DNA of 11,689 nucleotides from JAHILA01 sp035528175. Lineage in GTDB: Bacteria > Patescibacteriota > Minisyncoccia > RBG-13-40-8-A. This document shows, piece after piece, positions 7,263 through 11,689 of this stretch. Made by a program: the position numbers and the translations under genes. Each line of letters starts with the position of its first letter. Position 1 is the first letter of the stretch. The notes below the pieces were generated by a model. That model saw only the letters and a program-made list of their open reading frames with translations. It ran no database searches and had not been told where the DNA came from. The DNA lies in the NCBI GenBank assembly GCA_035528175.1, contig DATKZC010000001.1:1-11689 (forward strand). Direction: 5' to 3'.

Positions 7263-7849
7263 TGGAATCGCTTTTTTTGCATTATTTTATATCTCTCGGT
7301 TTGTGGATTTATATTCTGATTTTTATCGGAATGATAATAGAGGGGGAAGCATTTTTATTTGCCTCTATTTATTTAGCGCATATTGAATATTTAAACTTGA
7401 ACGTCTTAATTGTGGTTGTATTGGCAGGAATAATCTTCAGCGATTTTTTTTGGTATTTTCTTGGAGGACACCTTGAAAAAAAATCCAAATTTGCCAAAAA
7501 ATGGATTGGTAAAATATCGGGGGCATTAGATAGAAGATTACAAAACAACACAGGAAGCACACTTTTCATAATGAGATTTACTTTAATTTATCACGGCGTA
7601 TTAATGCGCGCCGGGGCATTAAAGATTCCGCTTATGTCTTATTTGAAAACCATTATTGTTTCCTCGATTGCTTGGGTTTCTTTAATTGGTGGAATTGCAT
7701 ATTTTTCTTCCGTATATCTTGATTTGTTTAAAAAATATCTCAAATACGGGGAAGCAGCTTTACTTATTGGGATTATAATTTTTCTTTTTATAAGCCACTT
7801 AATTTCTAAATACGCAAGAAAAGGGATTGAAAATAATAATGTATCGTAA
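7262..7849 (+). CDS. DedA-family (SNARE-associated/VTT domain) membrane protein
   Basis: DedA proteins are inner-membrane proteins of the VTT superfamily; several members move undecaprenyl phosphate or phospholipids across the membrane, and others affect proton-motive-force homeostasis. This 195-residue protein is hydrophobic throughout, with likely helices at about 10-35, 46-68, 125-150 and 163-182. Family features are the acidic residue in IIEGEAF (Glu28), SDFFWYFLGG (60-69) with Asp61, and MRFTLIYHGVLMRAGAL (104-120), which carries two Arg, with the AG following the second. These correspond by eye to the essential Glu, Asp and Arg pair described for E. coli YqjA. It overlaps the permease stop by one base and rlmE by 11 bases. 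The C-terminus is charged and cytoplasmic. The exact substrate is unknown. Confidence 0.8.
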   Translation: MESLFLHYFISLGLWIYILIFIGMIIEGEAFLFASIYLAHIEYLNLNVLIVVVLAGIIFSDFFWYFLGGHLEKKSKFAKKWIGKISGALDRRLQNNTGSTLFIMRFTLIYHGVLMRAGALKIPLMSYLKTIIVSSIAWVSLIGGIAYFSSVYLDLFKKYLKYGEAALLIGIIIFLFISHLISKYARKGIENNNVS

Positions 7850-8417
7850 AAATTTAAAAGATGAATATTATACGCGGAAAGCCCGGGAGGAAAATTATCC
7901 TGCCCGGTCAGTTTATAAACTTCAGGAAATTGATGAAAAATTTAAAATTTTCAAAATAGGGGATTATGTTTTGGATTTGGGCTGCGCTCCCGGTTCTTGG
8001 CTTTTGTATATTGCGGAAAAAGTTGGTGGCAAAGGCAAAGCTATTGGGATAGATATTATAAATTTAAAAATTAAACTTTCTGAAAACGCAGAATTTATTA
8101 AATCGGATATAATCGATTTTAATATTGATAAAACTTTTGACGTTGTTGTTTCTGATGTTGCGCCCCATACTTCCGGAGAACATTTTATTGATGCGGAAAA
8201 TTCATTAGAGTGTTGCGAAGGGGTGCTGGAGATTGTGAAGAATAATTTAAAAGCAGGGGGAAATTTTGTCTGCAAGATTTTAGAAGGCGAGGGAACTAGC
8301 AATTTTTTCCAGAAAATAAAAAAGAGCTTCGAGTTTGCCAAAATCTATAAGCCAAAGGCCTCGCGCAAAGAAAGCCGGGAAACTTATATTATCGGGAAAA
8401 ATTATGGAATCAATTGA
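7839..8417 (+). CDS. rlmE: 23S rRNA (uridine-2'-O-)methyltransferase RlmE (FtsJ/RrmJ)
   Basis: RlmE methylates the 2'-OH of U2552 in the A-loop of 23S rRNA, helping late assembly of the large subunit. The SAM-binding motif is DLGCAPGSW (residues 46-54 from this start). The K-D-K-E catalytic tetrad is visible: K27 in RSVYKL, D106 in VSDVAP, K146 in FVCKILEG and E181 in SRETY. The N-terminal YYTRKAREENYPARS block matches the RNA-binding start of the family. I chose ATG 7839 (192 residues) over the in-frame TTG at 7827 (196 residues). AAGGG at 7821-7825 lies too close to the TTG to serve it, but is also rather far from the ATG, so the start remains uncertain. It overlaps dedA by 11 bases and prmC by 14. 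Confidence 0.93.
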   Translation: MYRKNLKDEYYTRKAREENYPARSVYKLQEIDEKFKIFKIGDYVLDLGCAPGSWLLYIAEKVGGKGKAIGIDIINLKIKLSENAEFIKSDIIDFNIDKTFDVVVSDVAPHTSGEHFIDAENSLECCEGVLEIVKNNLKAGGNFVCKILEGEGTSNFFQKIKKSFEFAKIYKPKASRKESRETYIIGKNYGIN

Positions 8418-9102
8418 ATATAAAAAAGGTTATAAAAATTTTCTTGGTTGCAAGATTGATCTAAGGTTTCGCCCGTTTATTCCAAGAAAAGAAACAGAAT
8501 TTTGGGTCAAAGAAGCAATTCAAGATATCAACTTGTCCCGAGCGAAGTCGAGGGAAAGTTTAAGCATTTTGGATATTTTTTCCGGCTCCGGATGTATTGG
8601 GATTTCAATCTTGAAACACACTAAAAATTCGCAAATGATTTTTGCCGAGATTGACAAAAAGTTTATCAGGCAAATCAAACTGAATTTAAAAATCAATAAA
8701 ATAAATTCACGCAGGTATAAGGTTATTCAGTCAGATATTTTTAAAAACGTGACAGGAATATTTGATTATATTTTTGCTAATCCTCCGTATGTAGCATTAA
8801 AAAATAAGCATCTGGTTCAAAAATCAGTTTTAGATTTTGAACCGCACAAGGCGTTGTTCGGCGGGGAAGACGGGTTATTATTAATCAGAAAATTCTTGAA
8901 AGATGCGCGGAAATATCTCAAAGGGGGCGGCCTGCCTGCCGCCTGCTTATCCGGTAGGCAGGGTAGGCAAGGAAAAATCTATATGGAGTTTGACCATCTA
9001 CAAAAAAAGGAGTTAGAAAAACTTTTGAAAAAATTAAATTATAAAAATTATAAAATCCACAAAGACCAGTTTAAAAAATATCGCTGGTTGATTGCTAAAT
9101 AA
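8404..9102 (+). CDS. prmC: PrmC/HemK-type protein-(glutamine-N5) methyltransferase, lacking the N-terminal domain
   Basis: PrmC methylates the Gln of the GGQ motif in release factors RF1 and RF2, using SAM. Family signatures are PRKETE (residues 27-32), the SAM loop DIFSGSGCIG (57-66) and the substrate-binding NPPY (126-129), followed by FEPHKALFGGEDGL (145-158). The start at ATG 8404 is preferred over an in-frame ATG at 8335, which would place 69 extra bases wholly within rlmE and add an unlikely Arg/Lys-rich leader. The resulting 232 residues lack the roughly 70-80 residue helical domain that normally grips the release factor; typical PrmC is about 280. Two GC-rich repeats are read through, at residues 44-51 and 175-190. 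Without them the chain would be only about 208 residues. Role in release-factor methylation is probable but not certain. Confidence 0.85.
   Translation: MESIEYKKGYKNFLGCKIDLRFRPFIPRKETEFWVKEAIQDINLSRAKSRESLSILDIFSGSGCIGISILKHTKNSQMIFAEIDKKFIRQIKLNLKINKINSRRYKVIQSDIFKNVTGIFDYIFANPPYVALKNKHLVQKSVLDFEPHKALFGGEDGLLLIRKFLKDARKYLKGGGLPAACLSGRQGRQGKIYMEFDHLQKKELEKLLKKLNYKNYKIHKDQFKKYRWLIAK
8532..8555 (+). repeat. Dispersed-repeat-like insert in prmC, first copy
   Basis: The segment TTGTCCCGAGCGAAGTCGAG and the next few bases (GGGA) is GC-rich, with an imperfect inverted repeat (TCCC at 8536-8539, GGGA at 8552-8555). It is read in frame as LSRAKSRE. It sits between the helix ending AIQDI and the strand LSILDIF that leads into the SAM loop. 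I recall near-identical sequences scattered through Patescibacteria and Bacteroidetes genomes; I cannot verify this here. Confidence 0.6.
8928..8972 (+). repeat. GC-rich palindromic insert in prmC, second copy
   Basis: CCTGCCTGCCG (8931-8941) pairs with CGGTAGGCAGG (8952-8962), one pair being a G-U wobble, around a 10-base loop. A degenerate tandem copy, GTAGGCAAGG, follows at 8963-8972. It is read in frame as a Gly/Arg/Gln-rich segment of about 16 residues (175-190). It lies between KGG and KIYMEF, that is, in the turn before a core strand of the methyltransferase fold. Removing it restores the family's usual spacing. Confidence 0.75.
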
Positions 9103-9130
9103 TTTTTTTTAAATTATTATTAAAATAATT
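9103..9130 (+). promoter_or_regulatory. AT-only spacer before the ATP-grasp pair; possible weak promoter
   Basis: This is the only real gap in the run from 2930 to 11471. It consists entirely of A and T. AATAATTT (about 9098-9105) could pair with AAATTATT (9111-9118) as a weak hairpin, and TAAAAT near 9121 could serve as a -10 box. Neither is convincing. The gap suggests that the two ligase genes may be a separate transcription unit, but read-through from prmC is equally possible. Confidence 0.2.
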
Positions 9131-10453
9131 ATGAATAATTTTAATAACGGAGAAATTAAAAAAGATTTTGCGCCAAAGAAATTTTTATTTGTTTCTTTGG
9201 AAAGTTTAAGCGGCGATTTGGCGTGGACTCTGAAAAAAGAAGGCCACGAAATCAAGGCTTATATAAAAGAGAAACAAGACATTGATGTTTACGAAGGATT
9301 TATTGATAAAATTGATAAATGGGAAGACCAAGTTGATTGGGCTGATGTTGTTATTTTTGACGATGTCGAATTCGGGTCAATTGCTGAAAAATTAAGGAAA
9401 AACGGAAAGTTGGTTATTGGTGGATCCAAATATACGGATCAATTAGAAATGGATAGGGAATTCGGGCAATTGGAATTAAAAAAATACGGCGTTAATGTTT
9501 TGCCGCATTATGATTTTTCCGATTATGATGAAGCAATAAATTTTGTAAAGCAAAATCCCGACAGGTATGTTTTTAAGCCGAGCGGCAATACGCCGTCAGC
9601 GGGTAAGGGTCTTTTATTTTTAGGTCAAGAGGAAGACGGCAAGGACATTTTGGAAATTATGGAGCAGAATAAAGATGTTTGGAAAAAAAAGGCGCCGACA
9701 TTTCAGCTCCAGAAATTTGTTAATGGTGTGGAAATTGGTGTTGGCGCGTTTTTTAACGGCAAGGATTTTATTTATCCTATTAACATTAATTTTGAGCATA
9801 AGCGGGTCTTTCCAGGAAATCTCGGGCCGTTTGCCGGCGAAATGGGCACTTTGATGTTTTGGTCGCATCCAAATGTTTTATTCAATTCAACTTTAGGGAA
9901 AATGAAAGACGCTTTAGCAGAGTCAGGTTATATCGGGTACATTGATATAAATTGCATTGTTAACGGAAAGGGAATTTATCCTCTTGAATGGACCAGCAGG
10001 TTCGGTTATCCCACAATAACAATTCAACAGGAAGGAATTTCTATGTCTATGGGCGAAATGCTTTATAAGCTTGTTTCGGGTGAATCTTTTGAATTAAAAA
10101 CCAAAAAAGGATTCCAGATAGGAGTAAGAATTTTAGTGCCCACTTATTTTGTCCATAAAGACGAAGATATTATAAACACTTTTAGAGATTTGCCTATTTT
10201 GTTTAAAAAAGAAAATTTTGACGGCATCCACATCGAGGATGTAAAATTACAAAACGGCGTTTGGAGGATAGCAGGAACTTCTGGTTGTTTGCTGGTTATA
10301 ACCGGCTGTGGCTCGACCATTCTGGAAGCTAGGAGTCAGGCTTATAATAGGATTAAGAATATTATGATTCAGGATATGTTTTACAGGGTTGATATTGGAA
10401 TGTCTTGGCTGGAGGATAGCGATAAGCTTCAGACATGGGGTTATCTTAAATAA
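9131..10453 (+). CDS. PurD-like ATP-grasp ligase with altered signature motifs, substrate unknown
   Basis: The architecture is that of phosphoribosylamine-glycine ligase: an N-terminal Rossmann-like domain (about 16-100), an ATP-grasp domain (about 105-310) and a PurD-type C-terminal domain (about 328-425). Matches include GSK (98-100), FKPSG (148-152) and GKGL (158-161) for ATP, EHKR followed by GNLGPFAGEMG (222-239), and the C-terminal LLVITGCGSTILEA...YRVDIG (387-423). Differences are important. The N-terminal GGREHAL motif of PurD is absent. The PurD block LEFNVRFGDPE reads LEWTSRFGYPT (285-295), so the metal-binding Asn is replaced by Thr and the Asp and Glu of GDPE are lost. No other purine gene is near. 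Automatic annotation would probably say PurD; I regard it as an ATP-grasp amide-forming enzyme of unknown substrate. It is one base from the next ligase gene. Confidence 0.75.
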   Translation: MNNFNNGEIKKDFAPKKFLFVSLESLSGDLAWTLKKEGHEIKAYIKEKQDIDVYEGFIDKIDKWEDQVDWADVVIFDDVEFGSIAEKLRKNGKLVIGGSKYTDQLEMDREFGQLELKKYGVNVLPHYDFSDYDEAINFVKQNPDRYVFKPSGNTPSAGKGLLFLGQEEDGKDILEIMEQNKDVWKKKAPTFQLQKFVNGVEIGVGAFFNGKDFIYPININFEHKRVFPGNLGPFAGEMGTLMFWSHPNVLFNSTLGKMKDALAESGYIGYIDINCIVNGKGIYPLEWTSRFGYPTITIQQEGISMSMGEMLYKLVSGESFELKTKKGFQIGVRILVPTYFVHKDEDIINTFRDLPILFKKENFDGIHIEDVKLQNGVWRIAGTSGCLLVITGCGSTILEARSQAYNRIKNIMIQDMFYRVDIGMSWLEDSDKLQTWGYLK

Positions 10454-10454
10454 A

Positions 10455-11471
10455 ATGAAAATATTAATTTTAACAAGAACCATTGGATTGGGAAGCGACA
10501 ACAACGCAAAACAGATTAATGGCAATAAAATTTCCAGTTATGGCAGAGAAAATATAAGCGATGCCATAGGAATTAAAAAAGCTCTTGGCAATATTCACGA
10601 CGTTAAAATTTTGTCATTGGGAGAAGACGCTTATTATCAGATACGGATTGAAAAACCGGATGTAATTTTTAATTTATGCGACACTGGATTTAGAGATGAT
10701 CCGCTTTTGGAGCCTCATGTGGCAGCAATGTATGATATTTTAAATGTTTTTTATACCGGCAATAATTATTTTACTATTGCATTGTGTCAGAATAAGGCAA
10801 GGGCAAAAGAAATTTTAAGTTTTCAGAATATTTTAACTCCCAAGTTTCAGGTTTTTGCTTCGGCTGACAGAAAACTTGATTCTGATTTAAAATTTCCAAT
10901 GATTGTAAAACCGATTCGCGAAGATGGAAGCGTTGGCATAAGAGAACGTTCAGTGGTAAATAGTGAAGAACAATTAAAACAGGAAATTGATCATATTGTT
11001 AATATATATAAACAAGAAGCTTTGGTTGAAGAATTTATTGATGGTAGAGAGTTTACTGTTTCATTGATGGGGAACAGAAGGCCTATTGTTTTACCAATTG
11101 CTGAAATTGATTTTTCAGGGATGCCGACTCATTTGCCTAAAATTGTGAGTTATCGCGCGAAATGGATAAAACAAAGCATTGCCTTTAAAAATACTCCTAT
11201 AATTTCTCCGGCAAAAATAGATGAGAAAATAGCTAAGATGATAGAGGATGTCTCTAGAAAGTGTTACAAAGTTTTTGGTTGTCGTGGTTATGCCCGAATT
11301 GATTTTCGGTATAACGAAAAAGAAAATAAACTTTATACTTTAGAAGTAAACCCGAATCCTGATCTTTCTGAGGAATTTGATGTTGCTAAATCAGCAGCAG
11401 CCGCGGGAATGAGTTATGCTGATTTATTATTGCGAATTATAGATTTTGCAATGGAAAAGAGATACCAATAA
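10455..11471 (+). CDS. D-Ala-D-Ala ligase-like ATP-grasp enzyme, probably not a canonical Ddl
   Basis: The ATP-grasp fold of the Ddl group is clear: KARAKEIL (residues 114-121) at the start of the central domain, IVKPIREDGSVGI (150-162), ALVEEFIDGREF (189-200), YARIDF (279-284) and LEVNPNPD (296-303), which supply the ATP- and Mg-binding Lys, Glu, Asp, Glu and Asn. Canonical Ddl has a HGxxGEDG block near the N-terminus and EVNTxPGxT near the end. Here these read FNLCDTGFRDDPLLEPHV (72-89) and EVNPNPDLS, so the substrate pocket differs. Expected activity is ATP-driven ligation of a carboxylate to an amine, possibly an amino acid, via an acyl phosphate. ATG 10455, one base after the upstream stop, is the start (338 residues); an upstream in-frame ATG at 10389 lies inside the previous gene. 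A role in peptidoglycan cannot be excluded. Confidence 0.78.
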   Translation: MKILILTRTIGLGSDNNAKQINGNKISSYGRENISDAIGIKKALGNIHDVKILSLGEDAYYQIRIEKPDVIFNLCDTGFRDDPLLEPHVAAMYDILNVFYTGNNYFTIALCQNKARAKEILSFQNILTPKFQVFASADRKLDSDLKFPMIVKPIREDGSVGIRERSVVNSEEQLKQEIDHIVNIYKQEALVEEFIDGREFTVSLMGNRRPIVLPIAEIDFSGMPTHLPKIVSYRAKWIKQSIAFKNTPIISPAKIDEKIAKMIEDVSRKCYKVFGCRGYARIDFRYNEKENKLYTLEVNPNPDLSEEFDVAKSAAAAGMSYADLLLRIIDFAMEKRYQ

Positions 11472-11477
11472 ACTGTT

Positions 11478-11689
11478 TTAACCATGGACATTTGTCGGTT
11501 CGTTAGTAGTTAATAATTGTAGCATTTCGTTAGGAGTTTTTCCATTTAAGCCACAATGTTCTAAATTATTGTATTCCATATTCCAAATATGGATTTTTTG
11601 TTTTAATTCGTTAATATCTTTATAGAATTCATTGGGTTAGAACTTTTAAGATAACTAGTCTAAACTTTTTTTCTTGGTTGATTTGGGCA
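11478..11689 (-). pseudogene. Decayed IS3/IS481-type transposase remnant, C-terminal end
   Basis: On the - strand, 11636 down to 11478 encodes 52 residues ending in a TAA stop, including NEFYKDINELK, WNMEYNNLEHCGLNGKTPNE and a short tail. The W..EYNN..H..L.GKTP.E pattern is the C-terminal end of the rve integrase core in IS3/IS481-type transposases. Directly upstream (11637-11639) the frame has a TAA, with two more stops further up. A second - strand frame contains CPNQPRKKV, a stop, then SYLKSSNP, which looks like the preceding part of the same domain displaced by a frameshift. The copy therefore looks broken. The window ends before the rest can be seen. Its end lies 6 bases from the stop of the ligase gene, tail to tail; TGT at 11474 may be the terminus of the element. 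Confidence 0.65.

Noticed and set aside
8335..8403. Upstream in-frame ATG that would extend prmC by 23 residues
   Set aside because: The extension lies wholly within rlmE, reads as an unlikely Arg/Lys/Ser-rich leader, and does not resemble the missing PrmC N-terminal domain.
10389..10454. Upstream in-frame ATG that would extend the Ddl-like ligase by 22 residues
   Set aside because: It overlaps the conserved C-terminus of the PurD-like gene, and the ATG at 10455 gives a normal Rossmann-type start, MKILILTRT.
252..11615. A 14-base exact match TTTAATTCGTTAAT at 252-265 and 11602-11615, near the two window ends
   Set aside because: About one such match is expected by chance in AT-rich DNA of this length. 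The right copy codes for part of the transposase remnant and the flanks do not align.
1..11689. Possible recoding of TGA as glycine, as in some CPR lineages
   Set aside because: TGA ends ychF and rlmE at the expected protein ends, and no conserved gene contains an internal TGA.

Overview
The window is AT-rich and gene-dense, and every intact gene lies on the + strand. It suggests a member of the Patescibacteria (Candidate Phyla Radiation), perhaps of the Parcubacteria type. This is inferred from compact overlapping operons, short versions of standard proteins, few recognisable Shine-Dalgarno sequences, and GC-rich palindromic elements inserted in frame inside otherwise AT-rich genes. TGA is used as a stop (ychF, rlmE), so the TGA-as-glycine code of Gracilibacteria and Absconditabacteria does not apply.

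Layout: (1) 1-133, the 3' end of an IS30-type transposase cut by the window edge. (2) 151-525, a cold-shock protein gene with a good sigma70-type promoter, a leader of roughly 90 nt and a hairpin terminator. (3) 562-2872, rarA and ychF one base apart, closed by a long hairpin terminator. (4) 2884-9102, a tightly packed six-gene run: transketolase, ABC exporter ATPase, ABC-2 permease, DedA-family membrane protein, rlmE and prmC. Its junctions are 2 bp gaps or overlaps. (5) 9131-11471, two ATP-grasp ligases one base apart: a PurD-like enzyme with altered motifs and a D-Ala-D-Ala-ligase-like enzyme. (6) 11478-11689, a decayed remnant of an IS3/IS481-type transposase on the - strand, ending a few bases from the last gene. 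No stretch longer than 300 bases lacks a gene or gene remnant. I saw no tRNA, rRNA or CRISPR array.

Working together: most of the window is housekeeping. RarA acts at stalled replication forks and YchF is a ribosome-associated ATPase. RlmE and PrmC, overlapping each other, both modify parts of the translation machinery that act at the peptidyl-transferase centre. Transketolase serves pentose-phosphate interconversion. The ABC pair and the DedA protein are membrane functions.

The least ordinary part is the pair of ATP-grasp ligases. The first keeps the PurD architecture but has lost several PurD signature residues, and no other purine gene is nearby. The pair may make an undescribed amide or peptide product. 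The other notable signal is three GC-rich palindromic inserts, one in the transketolase gene and two in prmC, each read through in frame at a loop or linker.
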